A DNA stretch of 31,211 bases. Origin: CAVTWJ01 sp964525605. Its GTDB lineage: Bacteria > Oederibacteriota > Muellerivitia > Muellerivitales > Muellerivitaceae. The position numbers were made by a program, and so were the translations under genes. Below, piece by piece: positions 16,123-23,040 of this stretch (its first letter is position 1; every line of letters starts with the position of its first letter). The stretch is taken from the NCBI GenBank assembly GCA_964525605.1, contig CAZGKT010000044.1, positions 1 through 31,211 on the forward strand. Reading direction: 5' to 3'. The notes below the pieces were generated by a model. It was given only the letters and a program-made list of their open reading frames with translations. It was not told the DNA's origin and searched no databases.

Positions 16123-16152
16123 TTGAAGCAATTAGAAGAACTGCGGTAAAAT
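16123..16152 (+). promoter_or_regulatory. Candidate promoter for the FG-GAP protein gene
   Basis: TTGAAG (16123-16128) and TAAAAT (16147-16152), with an 18-base spacer. The predicted start near 16159 leaves a short untranslated leader that carries the AGAGGAGG ribosome-binding site at 16166-16173. The 148-base gap before it (16030-16177) otherwise shows only AT-rich sequence without a clear terminator. Confidence 0.4.
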
Positions 16153-16177
16153 TATGAGCATTTATAGAGGAGGTTCC

Positions 16178-17692
16178 ATGATAAAGACTCTTCGTTCCTT
16201 TCTCTTCGGGTTGATTTGGCTGTGTGCAGTAAACGCTTTAGCCGGATCCATTTCATTTCAACAGCCGGTTTCCCTTTCAACAGGGGTTTCACCTCGAGGG
16301 CTCGTTCTGGGCCGTTTTACGGGAACCTCCGCTCAATTTCTGGCTGTTGCCAATTTTGGATCCTCGACCTTTATTGGCCAATCAACGCCCCTAAGTATTA
16401 TTTCCAAACAAACTTCTACCGTCCAAGTGTTTTCGCCAAGCCCAATCGGACTAACTCCTTTTGCCCAAATTCCTGTAGGAAGGAGTCCAAGAGGTTTGGC
16501 GGTAGTTCCAGATACTTCTGGAAATGATAACCTACTGGTTTCTTGTTATGATTCCGCGCTTTTGCAAATGTATCGTTGGAATGGCTCCCAGTTTCTAAAA
16601 ATGGATGAAAGCCAAACGCTTTTTCAGCCGGTGGGAGTCTGCTATGGAATTACGAAAGCAGGAGGTGTCCCATTTGTGGTTGTGGCGAACTATGGAGCCA
16701 ATCAAATTTCCATTTATGAGATCAAAAATGGAAAATTCGGAATCCGGTATGATATTACGGTACCTGCGGGTCCCACTCAGGTTGCGGTAGGGGATTTACA
16801 TGGCGACGGAATCAATGAAATTGTGGTTGCGTGTTTAGGGACTGGCCAATTGGCAATTTTGAGTCCGGCGGCCACATCCCCGAATGATCTTTCCACCTTC
16901 ACGGTTAGACAAACCTTATCCCCGGCCCCTGGTGCGGATCTTTCCGATCTTCGAATCGTTGATTTGAATCATGATGGAAGATCGGATTTAGTCGCATCTG
17001 ATTTTGCTAAAAGCATTATCTGGATTTATTTCCAACAAAAAGACGGAACCTTGGTCCTTCAGCCTCCCATGACCACCAATGGGAACCATCCGAACGGCTT
17101 AACCGTTGCAGATTTGGATAAGACGGGTTTTCCGGTAATCATAGTGGCCGATAGGGATTCGGATCTGGTTGATCTTTATCAATGGAATGGAATTAATTGC
17201 CAACCCTTACAAAGCCTGAAAATCGCTTCCGATTTGGATTCCAATTTTGGCCCCGTTGAGGTAGCTGCATTAGATACCACGGGCTCAGGGTTATTAGATC
17301 TCGTAACAACTCATATGCGTTCTAATTCCATTAAAATCTTATCCCAAGTGGTGGAGGCAACTACTTCTCCCACGCCCTTGCCGGATTCAATCGCCGTCAA
17401 TGCCTTTACAGAAAAAAACACATATTTTTATCCTAACCCATTCCGAGATGGACATCTTACTCTTTCATGGGACTTGCCTTCGCCCCAGACCGTGGAATTA
17501 AGAATATTTGATCTAACTGGCACTTTGATTTATTCCCAATCGATTGGAAAGGGTCAAACCCACGCAGGAATAAATCAAATTACATGGAATGGAACGAATC
17601 TGCGGGGGGAACGACTTGCCAGCGGTCTCTACATTTACAAGATAACGGTCGGGAACCAGACGATTACGAAAAAACTAGCCATCATTCGTTGA
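16178..17692 (+). CDS. Exported FG-GAP/VCBS-like beta-propeller protein with C-terminal sorting-like module
   Basis: 504 aa. The ATG at 16178 is chosen because AGAGGAGG lies five bases upstream; an ATG at 16154 has no such site. Residues 1-22 form a signal peptide ending AVNALA. The body contains Asp-rich repeat turns spaced about 50-56 residues apart: DLHGDGINEIVV (206), DLNHDGRSDLV (262), DLDKTGFPVIIV (312) and DTTGSGLLDLV (366), typical of FG-GAP/VCBS propeller blades that bind Ca2+ in the turn. Residues about 414-504 (YPNPFRDG, then RIFDLTGTLIYSQ, WNGTNLRG, ASGLYIYKI, KKLAIIR) are a FlgD-Ig/T9SS type-A-like domain. It is probably secreted or surface-bound; the ligand is unknown. Composition is AT-richer than the genes after 20.6 kb. 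Confidence 0.85.
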   Translation: MIKTLRSFLFGLIWLCAVNALAGSISFQQPVSLSTGVSPRGLVLGRFTGTSAQFLAVANFGSSTFIGQSTPLSIISKQTSTVQVFSPSPIGLTPFAQIPVGRSPRGLAVVPDTSGNDNLLVSCYDSALLQMYRWNGSQFLKMDESQTLFQPVGVCYGITKAGGVPFVVVANYGANQISIYEIKNGKFGIRYDITVPAGPTQVAVGDLHGDGINEIVVACLGTGQLAILSPAATSPNDLSTFTVRQTLSPAPGADLSDLRIVDLNHDGRSDLVASDFAKSIIWIYFQQKDGTLVLQPPMTTNGNHPNGLTVADLDKTGFPVIIVADRDSDLVDLYQWNGINCQPLQSLKIASDLDSNFGPVEVAALDTTGSGLLDLVTTHMRSNSIKILSQVVEATTSPTPLPDSIAVNAFTEKNTYFYPNPFRDGHLTLSWDLPSPQTVELRIFDLTGTLIYSQSIGKGQTHAGINQITWNGTNLRGERLASGLYIYKITVGNQTITKKLAIIR

Positions 17693-17719
17693 CCGCTGGC
17701 TCCCACAATGACCGTTGAT

Positions 17720-18181
17720 TTAAACGGAAGCGGGTTGGGATTCAGTGGAGGATTCGTCCTTCTTGAAAATCTGGTTTGAATTTTTATGCGCACCCTTTGT
17801 GAGACGGTAACCCGCCGCTTCAAGAGCTTGCTTCCAGCTTCCAAATTCCCTCCGGGCGGCCGAATAGAGCGCCAGACGGTCTCGGTAGGTCGTCAGAAGA
17901 TTTTTCGATTCAGCCAGACGGACTTGCTCTAAAACTTCTTCTTTCGACCATTTTGTAAGTTTTTTACGCCGCCGGGCTTTACCAGCTTCCAGGATTTGAT
18001 CATAATCGATCCCCGCTGCCTTAACGGCATTGGCCCAGCTGGAGAAATAACGTCTTGAGCAGGCGGCCGTGAAAAGTGGGATATAATTCTTCGAAATATT
18101 ACTCGCCGAGATATCGGTAGATTGGCGCTGTAAATCTTTAATTGTCTCCACAATTTTTTCTTTTGACCATTTCTGCTTCAT
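17720..18181 (-). CDS. Protein with two homing-endonuclease-associated-type (HNH_repeat-like) repeats
   Basis: 153 aa and the only convincing minus-strand gene in the window. Two copies of a ~50-residue unit are visible: residues 5-60 (WSKEKIVETI ... YFSSWANAVKAAGIDYD) and 78-125 (WSKEEVLEQV ... FGSWKQALEAAGY). Each pairs an opening W-S-K-E with an F-x-SW-x-x-A-x-x-AAG ending. This matches my knowledge of the helical repeats that accompany some HNH/homing endonucleases (Pfam HNH_repeat type) and are thought to bind DNA. No nuclease domain is present. The ATG at 18181 is preferred over an in-frame start at 18247 because AGGAGG sits just upstream (complement of 18188-18193). The C-terminus is a polar Ser/Asn/Lys tail. 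It converges with the propeller gene; only 27 bases separate the stops. Confidence 0.75.
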   Translation of the reverse strand: MKQKWSKEKIVETIKDLQRQSTDISASNISKNYIPLFTAACSRRYFSSWANAVKAAGIDYDQILEAGKARRRKKLTKWSKEEVLEQVRLAESKNLLTTYRDRLALYSAARREFGSWKQALEAAGYRLTKGAHKNSNQIFKKDESSTESQPASV

Positions 18182-18526
18182 CTCTTTCCTCCTGATGGGG
18201 TTTTTGGTTGGCGTTGGAAAAGCACTTGCTATGAAGCTTAGACTCATAATCTGAGCAACGTTATGTTATATTATGATATGTTTATTTAAAGACACTTATA
18301 AAGCTTATTAATTCGTATATTTATAAAACAAACAAGACAACGATTAAAATTAACATACATCCAAAAACTAATTTATGTGGCAAATCATGGTTTGATAAAG
18401 CTTTGAAAAATGGTGCTTTTTGTGCAGTTTTTAATCATTATTCGAACGTGACCCATAGGTTTTATTGCGTTATTGCTACAAGTTTGAAAAGATGAACCGC
18501 TTTGAAAAACCAAAGGAATCGTGAAC
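18182..18526. other. AT-rich divergent intergenic region
   Basis: About 345 bases between the minus-strand repeat protein and the next plus-strand gene, so it must hold promoters for both directions. It is strongly AT-rich, especially 18255-18370. I see no convincing -35/-10 pair, no terminator, no tRNA-like fold and no additional reading frame of note. A weak CTCA-N5-TGAG dyad lies at 18243-18255 (CTCATAATCTGAG), close to the minus-strand gene. Confidence 0.5.
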
Positions 18527-19240
18527 GTGCCATTCAAATGGGTTCTAGGTTTTCAGGTCTTACTCTACCTAGTTCTTTCGTTCTCTCTTTATTTCCTTTT
18601 TATCATTAACATTCCGCTTTTCGAGGAAACCCACGGCTTATTGGCCCTTAATGAATGGTCCGATCTTTCGATGTCAGTCTGGATTAAGGGACTCATCGCT
18701 CTTTCGGCGGTATTGGTTTCGGTTCTGGGTACCCTCCTGGTGGGATGGATTCCGAGTCTTCCCTCGGGAGTTATTGGAAATCTTTGGACATTAACCTTTT
18801 TTTTCCTTTGGGTGGACACGGCCACTGCGCTCACACGGGAAGCCCATTCGCTCTCCTATCTGTGTGTATTAGTTTTGGGAGTTCTATGGGTTCGGTTATA
18901 TTTTCATTTTTTAGGGGTTTGCAACCTTGGGGAGGATGAAAAAATAGGAGAGATAAAAGTGACCCAAGTTTGGGTCAGCCAGGGTGTTTGGGGTTGGATG
19001 GGGTTCTATTTCGGACTATCAAGCCTTCTTTTATATCAATCCCTTCGGTTCATGGGTCAACGAATACCTTTGGCCCTTGGGGCTTACTTTCTTTGTTTTT
19101 TAAATTATCTTTTAGTGCTTCACCTCAGGAAAATATCCGGCGGAAAAATCGAGGGATTTTCCAAGGCGGCCCGATGGTTTTTTTCTACCTGGATGGGACT
19201 TTTAATATTTGGCCTTGTATTTTCGATTTTGCGCCGCTGA
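18527..19240 (+). CDS. Polytopic membrane protein of unknown function
   Basis: 237 aa from GTG at 18527. AAGGA (18513-18517) is 9 bases upstream of this start; a GTG two codons earlier (18521) is only 3 bases from it. About seven hydrophobic segments can be seen, counted from the 18521 start (subtract two for this start): roughly residues 8-30, 56-78, 84-104, 110-132, 152-173, 182-202 and 218-236. A short charged loop (GEDEKIGEIK) lies in the middle. No catalytic motif or known family is recognised. It precedes another membrane protein gene by 190 bases and may act with it, but nothing in the sequence proves this. Confidence 0.7.
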   Translation: MPFKWVLGFQVLLYLVLSFSLYFLFIINIPLFEETHGLLALNEWSDLSMSVWIKGLIALSAVLVSVLGTLLVGWIPSLPSGVIGNLWTLTFFFLWVDTATALTREAHSLSYLCVLVLGVLWVRLYFHFLGVCNLGEDEKIGEIKVTQVWVSQGVWGWMGFYFGLSSLLLYQSLRFMGQRIPLALGAYFLCFLNYLLVLHLRKISGGKIEGFSKAARWFFSTWMGLLIFGLVFSILRR

Positions 19241-19430
19241 GGAAACATTTAGGGGTAATCTAATCTATCGGACTAGCACCCGTGGGTTTCTGTATGGGAA
19301 ATATTTTTAGCTCAATAAACGAAAATCGCATTATTTTATTGGAACCTAGCGATCTGTCCGTTCATGCAATCTGAGCTTTGTTTTTATTATTTTGAATTAG
19401 GTGCTTTTAGATTAATCGAGGAGCCGAAGG

Positions 19431-20132
19431 ATGGCCTGGGAAACTGTATTGGTTCTTTTCATCGTTTTGTGGGCCATTGGCAAAGGATGGCGCTATTTTG
19501 TTGAGGTTTCTGAAGATTTAAAAATTATCCGGATTTTGGAACCCTGGTTTTGGTTTTTTTTTCTTAATGTTTTTTTAAGTCTAGTGACAGGATCTTTCGA
19601 GTATCGTTTTCTTTCTTTGGGCTTGTTTCTTCAAGTGGTGCTTTGCACTTGGTTCGCCATTTCCATTTCCTGGATCATTCAGTCCTGCCCTCATAAGCAT
19701 TACATTCTCCAGCCAAGTTGGTTTGCTCACGGAAAAAATCTTCGTTTTTGTGCCCGGTGCGGGACTCGATTATTCAGGGAAAATCATTCCGAAATTATTA
19801 AATTAAATCAGCCATCCATGGCTTTACTCCAAGTTCCACCCTCCCTTCTAAAGTATGTTCTTTTTTGGATGTTTCATTCTTTGTTAACTCTAGTAGTTAT
19901 TTTCCTAGCCCTGCGGATGGTCAAGAACCCTGATTTACAAAACGATGTGGCCATTGGTGCGGTTGTTCTAATCGTCTTGACGCCTTTGGCCTTTTTTTTC
20001 TTCGGCCGGTTCAAGCGTTCCGTTCAACGACGGGAGGGATTGATCAGGTGGGAAGACATAAGGGGCTTTGCTTTGATTTGGATTATCCTAGCTGTCATTT
20101 TTTTTATCATCATTCAATGTGCAGCCTCTTAA
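19431..20132 (+). CDS. Membrane protein with embedded zinc ribbon
   Basis: 233 aa; ATG with GAGGAG at 19418-19423 upstream. Six likely membrane helices: residues about 4-20, 38-54, 62-84, 140-163, 172-193 and 212-229. Between helices 3 and 4 lies a loop with Cys86, His88, His90 and FCARCG (Cys107/Cys110), a plausible zinc site. The spacing and the CARC element faintly recall DUF2085-type membrane proteins, but the match is weak. The 190 bases before the gene (19241-19430) show an ACCCGTGGGT dyad and AT-rich sequence but no good promoter or terminator. Function unknown. Confidence 0.7.
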   Translation: MAWETVLVLFIVLWAIGKGWRYFVEVSEDLKIIRILEPWFWFFFLNVFLSLVTGSFEYRFLSLGLFLQVVLCTWFAISISWIIQSCPHKHYILQPSWFAHGKNLRFCARCGTRLFRENHSEIIKLNQPSMALLQVPPSLLKYVLFWMFHSLLTLVVIFLALRMVKNPDLQNDVAIGAVVLIVLTPLAFFFFGRFKRSVQRREGLIRWEDIRGFALIWIILAVIFFIIIQCAAS

Positions 20133-20146
20133 ATTTAATTAAATTT
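20131..20146. repeat. Perfect 16-bp AT palindrome
   Basis: AAATTTAATTAAATTT at 20131-20146 equals its own reverse complement. It overlaps the last bases of the preceding gene's stop codon and is followed by a T-rich stretch (20155-20162). It could be a weak terminator, a protein-binding dyad or chance in AT-rich DNA. Confidence 0.4.
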
Positions 20147-20284
20147 GACTTTGGATTTTTTATCATTGCCCTTATCAATTTATTTTAAATTTCCAAAAGC
20201 TTCCCTTTATCCAGTTTTAATATTCGTTTATTCATTGTTTTTCTCCTTTGAAAACCTCCAAAAGGGCATTTGGAAGCCTCTCTC

Positions 20285-20313
20285 TTGACACTTAAATCCA
20301 GGGAAGGTATATT
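20285..20313 (+). promoter_or_regulatory. Consensus sigma70 promoter of the ilv leader
   Basis: TTGACA (20285-20290, perfect -35) and TATATT (20308-20313, one base from consensus) are separated by exactly 17 bases. Initiation near 20320 would put the leader-peptide ribosome-binding site AAGGAG (20329-20334) at the very 5' end of the transcript. A second TTGACA at 20315-20320 has no matching -10. This is the best promoter in the window. Confidence 0.75.
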
Positions 20314-20340
20314 TTTGACACGGAAATTAAGGAGTCTTTC

Positions 20341-20418
20341 ATGACCTTCGGAACGGCAATTACTTTAGTACTCTTGGTACTGGTACTTGTATTGCGTCCG
20401 GAGGCGGTTCGCTCCTAA
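20341..20418 (+). CDS. Branched-chain amino-acid attenuator leader peptide
   Basis: A 25-codon reading frame with its own ribosome-binding site (AAGGAG, six bases before the ATG). The peptide reads MTFGTAITLVLLVLVLVLRPEAVRS. Residues 9-18 are an unbroken run of six Leu and four Val, after Ile7, and all four Val codons in the run are GTA, a codon that the following GC-rich ilvB seems to avoid. This is the hallmark of ilv/leu leader peptides (compare IlvL and IvbL of enteric bacteria). The stop codon lies 13 bases before a strong terminator hairpin, and acetolactate synthase is the next gene. The peptide itself probably has no function; its translation rate senses charged tRNA-Leu and tRNA-Val. 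It is too short for standard gene finders. Confidence 0.82.
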   Translation: MTFGTAITLVLLVLVLVLRPEAVRS

Positions 20419-20430
20419 AGACGGCTACCA

Positions 20431-20472
20431 AGCCGCGGAGCCCCGCCAGGGGTTCCGCGGCTTTTTTATTTT
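20431..20472 (+). terminator. ilv attenuator: Rho-independent terminator with candidate antiterminators
   Basis: Stem GCCGCGGAGCCCC (20432-20444) pairs with GGGGTTCCGCGGC (20449-20461) across a GCCA loop, 13 pairs including one G-U, followed by TTTTTT (20462-20467) and further T. Two mutually exclusive pairings can capture the 5' arm: GCGGTT (20404-20409, inside the last leader codons) with AGCCGC (20431-20436), and CGGCT (20422-20426) with AGCCG (20431-20435). A ribosome waiting at the Leu/Val run would leave these free; one at the stop codon would mask them and let the terminator form. The terminator is seen directly; the antitermination model is inference. Confidence 0.8.
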
Positions 20473-20570
20473 AAGCCCCGGTTTTCCCCTCCCAAGGTTC
20501 CCTCGACATGGTTTCCATAGGGTTCATCCCAAAAAGTCGTTTGTTTTGTGGGGTTTTTAACCACTATTTA

Positions 20571-20586
20571 TCACCTGAAAAGGTGA
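20571..20586 (+). promoter_or_regulatory. Small hairpin with GAAA tetraloop in the ilvB 5' region
   Basis: TCACCT-GAAA-AGGTGA (20571-20586): six perfect pairs closed by a GNRA-class tetraloop, between the attenuator and ilvB. No U-run follows, so it is not a terminator. Nearer the gene, CCCC-GCA-GGGG (20612-20622) lies just before the ilvB ribosome-binding site GGAGG (20630-20634). The stretch 20473-20641 holds no gene. Confidence 0.45.
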
Positions 20587-20641
20587 ATTATTGTAAAATC
20601 TAGCGCTTTCCCCCCGCAGGGGAGCCATTGGAGGATCAAAA

Positions 20642-22408
20642 ATGTCTCAACATAAACCCAAATTGAAAACTGGTGCCCAGATGGTCGTGGACATCATGGT
20701 GGAAGAGGGCGTGGAAATGCTCTGGGGCCTGACCGGCGGGGCCGTTCTTCCCATCTTTGACGCCTTTTACCAGAACAGCGACCGGATCCGCCTGATTGAC
20801 ACGCGCCACGAGCAGGGAGCGATCCATATGGCCGAAGGTTATGCCAAGGCCACAGGAAAAGTGGGCGTTTGCATCGCCACCTCTGGACCGGGCGCGACCA
20901 ACCTCATTACGGGTTTGACGGACGCCCTGATGGATTCCGTTCCCCTGGTGGCCATCACCGGCCAGGTGCCCTCCGCACTGATCGGGACGGACGCGTTCCA
21001 GGAAGCCGACGTGGTCGGAATCACCCGTTCCTGCACCAAGCACAATTACCTGGTGAAAAGCATCCAGGAATTGCCCCAGATCCTACGAAACGCCTTCTTC
21101 ATCGCCCGGAGCGGGAGGCCCGGACCGGTTCTGGTCGATATCCCCAAGGATATCGCGGCCTCCTCGGCGGAAGTGCCCTACCCTAAGCACGCCACCATCC
21201 CGCTTTCGAAATTCGTGCCGACGATCGATTTATTCCAGCTCGATAAGATGACCGAATTGCTCCGCCACGCCAAGCGGCCCCTGATCTACGCGGGGGGCGG
21301 GGTCATCAACGCCGGGGCTTCCGAAGCCCTCTACAAATTCGCCCGCAAGACCAATATCCCGGTCACCCTGACCCTGATGGGTCTGGGCGCCTATCCAGCT
21401 AATGACCGCCAGTTCATCGACATGCTGGGCATGCACGGGTCCTACCGGGCCAACATGGCTCTGTCCCATTGCGACCTGCTGATCGCGGTCGGCAGCCGCT
21501 TCGACGACCGGGTGACGGGCAAGCTGTCCGAGTTCTCGCCCCTGTCCAAGAAGATCCACATCGACGTGGACCCGACCTCCATCGACAAGAACGTGAAGGT
21601 GGACGCCCATGTTCTGGGCGACATGAAGACCATCCTGGAAGCGCTGACCAAATCGGCCGGCTCCCATGATTACGACGAATGGTATGACCAGTTGGATTCC
21701 TGGCACGGGAAGCATCCTCTGGCGTTCAAGCAGAACCCCAACGGGCCTATCCTGCCTCAGTTCGCGGTGGAAGAGATCTACCGTCTCACCAAGGGCGATG
21801 CCATCATCACTACCGAGGTGGGTCAGCACCAGATGTGGGCGGCCCAGTATTACCGCTTCAACAAGCCACGCCGATGGATCACCTCCGGCGGGTTGGGGAC
21901 CATGGGCTTCGGGTTCCCGGCCGCCATCGGGGCCGCCTTCGCTTATCCGGACGCCACGGTGATCGACATCGCGGGCGACGGCAGCTTCCAGATGACGCTC
22001 CAGGAACTGGCGGTCGTGAAACAACATAACCTCAACGTGAAGGTCATCATCCTCAACAACAAGTTCTTGGGGATGGTCAAGCAATGGCAGGACCTGTTCT
22101 TCGATAAACGCTACGCTTCCACGTCCATCCCCGCCCAGCCGGATTTCGTCAAGCTGGCCGAGGCCTACGGCATCCAGGGTTTTCGCGCTGAGACGCCCAA
22201 AGACGCGACGCAGACTTTGGAGAAGGTTTTCAAATCCAAGGATCCCTGTGTCGTCGATTTGACCGTCGATCCGGAAGAGCATGTCTATCCGATGGTGCCG
22301 GCCGGAGGATCTACAAAAGACATCGTCCTGTCGAGGGCCATGGAAATAGCCAAGATCAGGGCCGAAGCCAAGCCTCATGCCGCCAAGGCGAAGGGAGACC
22401 GCAAATGA
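20642..22408 (+). CDS. ilvB: Acetolactate synthase, large (catalytic) subunit
   Basis: 588 aa, normal length. The enzyme condenses pyruvate with pyruvate or 2-ketobutyrate, the first common step of Val/Leu/Ile synthesis, using thiamine diphosphate, Mg2+ and FAD. The catalytic glutamate is Glu57 in TRHEQGA; the early GLTGGAVLPIFDAF block, the central SRFDDRVTGKL segment and the ThDP/Mg2+ motif (Gly445-Asp-Gly447 running to Asn472-Asn473) are all present. GGAGG at 20630-20634 sets the ATG. The stop overlaps ilvH (ATGA). GC content and GC-ending codons rise abruptly at this gene relative to everything upstream. Probably controlled by the leader attenuator. Confidence 0.96.
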   Translation: MSQHKPKLKTGAQMVVDIMVEEGVEMLWGLTGGAVLPIFDAFYQNSDRIRLIDTRHEQGAIHMAEGYAKATGKVGVCIATSGPGATNLITGLTDALMDSVPLVAITGQVPSALIGTDAFQEADVVGITRSCTKHNYLVKSIQELPQILRNAFFIARSGRPGPVLVDIPKDIAASSAEVPYPKHATIPLSKFVPTIDLFQLDKMTELLRHAKRPLIYAGGGVINAGASEALYKFARKTNIPVTLTLMGLGAYPANDRQFIDMLGMHGSYRANMALSHCDLLIAVGSRFDDRVTGKLSEFSPLSKKIHIDVDPTSIDKNVKVDAHVLGDMKTILEALTKSAGSHDYDEWYDQLDSWHGKHPLAFKQNPNGPILPQFAVEEIYRLTKGDAIITTEVGQHQMWAAQYYRFNKPRRWITSGGLGTMGFGFPAAIGAAFAYPDATVIDIAGDGSFQMTLQELAVVKQHNLNVKVIILNNKFLGMVKQWQDLFFDKRYASTSIPAQPDFVKLAEAYGIQGFRAETPKDATQTLEKVFKSKDPCVVDLTVDPEEHVYPMVPAGGSTKDIVLSRAMEIAKIRAEAKPHAAKAKGDRK

Positions 22409-22947
22409 GACATACCATCTCGGTTCTGGTCCACAATCACAGCGGGGTCCTGTCCCGGGTGTCCAACCTTTTCTCGGCCCGAGGCTATAACATCGACAGC
22501 CTGGTGGTCGGGGTGACCGACGATCCCAAGGTGTCGCGTATGACCATCGTGGTCCGGGGCGACGACCGTGTCATCGACCAGGTCGAAAAACAACTCAACA
22601 AGCTGGTGGATACCATCCGGGTGATCGACCTGACCCAGGACGATTTCATCGCCCGGGACCTGGCCCTCATCAAGGTGAAAGCCGATCCCCCGTCGCGTAG
22701 CCAGGTCATGGAGATTGTGCGTTGCTTTGACGGGAAGATCGTGGACGTGGCCCTGAAAAGCTTCATCGTCGAAGTCACGGGCAAGGAGAGCAAGATCAAC
22801 GGCATGATCGAGCTTTTGAAGAACTATGGCATTATCGAGATGGTTCGCACCGGGGAAGTGGCCATTTCCCGGGGCAAGAAAGTCCATGAGGAAGAGGAAA
22901 AGCAGGTCAAAGTGAAGGCTGGAAAGGCCGGACAGTCCAACCTTTAA
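22405..22947 (+). CDS. ilvH: Acetolactate synthase, small regulatory subunit
   Basis: 180 aa. It activates the large subunit and gives feedback inhibition by valine. The N-terminal ACT domain (residues about 2-76) has the ligand-loop sequence NHSGVLSRVSNLFSARGYNI (Asn11, Gly14), and the C-terminal domain contains DPPSRSQVMEIVRCFDGKIVDVA and ELLKNYGIIEMVRTGEVAISRG. The last 20 residues are Lys/Glu-rich. The start overlaps the ilvB stop by ATGA. It could equally be named ilvN; full length with two domains resembles IlvH. Confidence 0.95.
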   Translation: MRHTISVLVHNHSGVLSRVSNLFSARGYNIDSLVVGVTDDPKVSRMTIVVRGDDRVIDQVEKQLNKLVDTIRVIDLTQDDFIARDLALIKVKADPPSRSQVMEIVRCFDGKIVDVALKSFIVEVTGKESKINGMIELLKNYGIIEMVRTGEVAISRGKKVHEEEEKQVKVKAGKAGQSNL

Positions 22948-22989
22948 AAGCCGTTGGGCCGATCGCGGACCGTCAAGCGCCGCATGAGG

Positions 22990-23004
22990 TTCTTGTAACA
23001 AGAA
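22990..23004. promoter_or_regulatory. 7-1-7 dyad upstream of ilvC
   Basis: TTCTTGT-A-ACAAGAA (22990-23004) is a perfect inverted repeat with a one-base centre in the 93-base gap between ilvH and ilvC, 36 bases before the ilvC ATG. The shape is that of a small operator, but no regulator can be named. RNA folding would be poor because the loop is too tight. Confidence 0.4.
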
Positions 23005-23040
23005 AACACGCTTTCGGGCGAAACATCCAAGGAGAATGAA

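Noticed and set aside
18182..18247. N-terminal extension of the minus-strand repeat protein
   Set aside because: AGGAGG lies immediately before the internal ATG at 18181, and the extension would translate that site itself.
20320..20475. T-box riboswitch in the ilv leader
   Set aside because: No T-box core (TGG.ACC-type sequence) or specifier stem is visible. The short Leu/Val frame before the terminator explains the region better.
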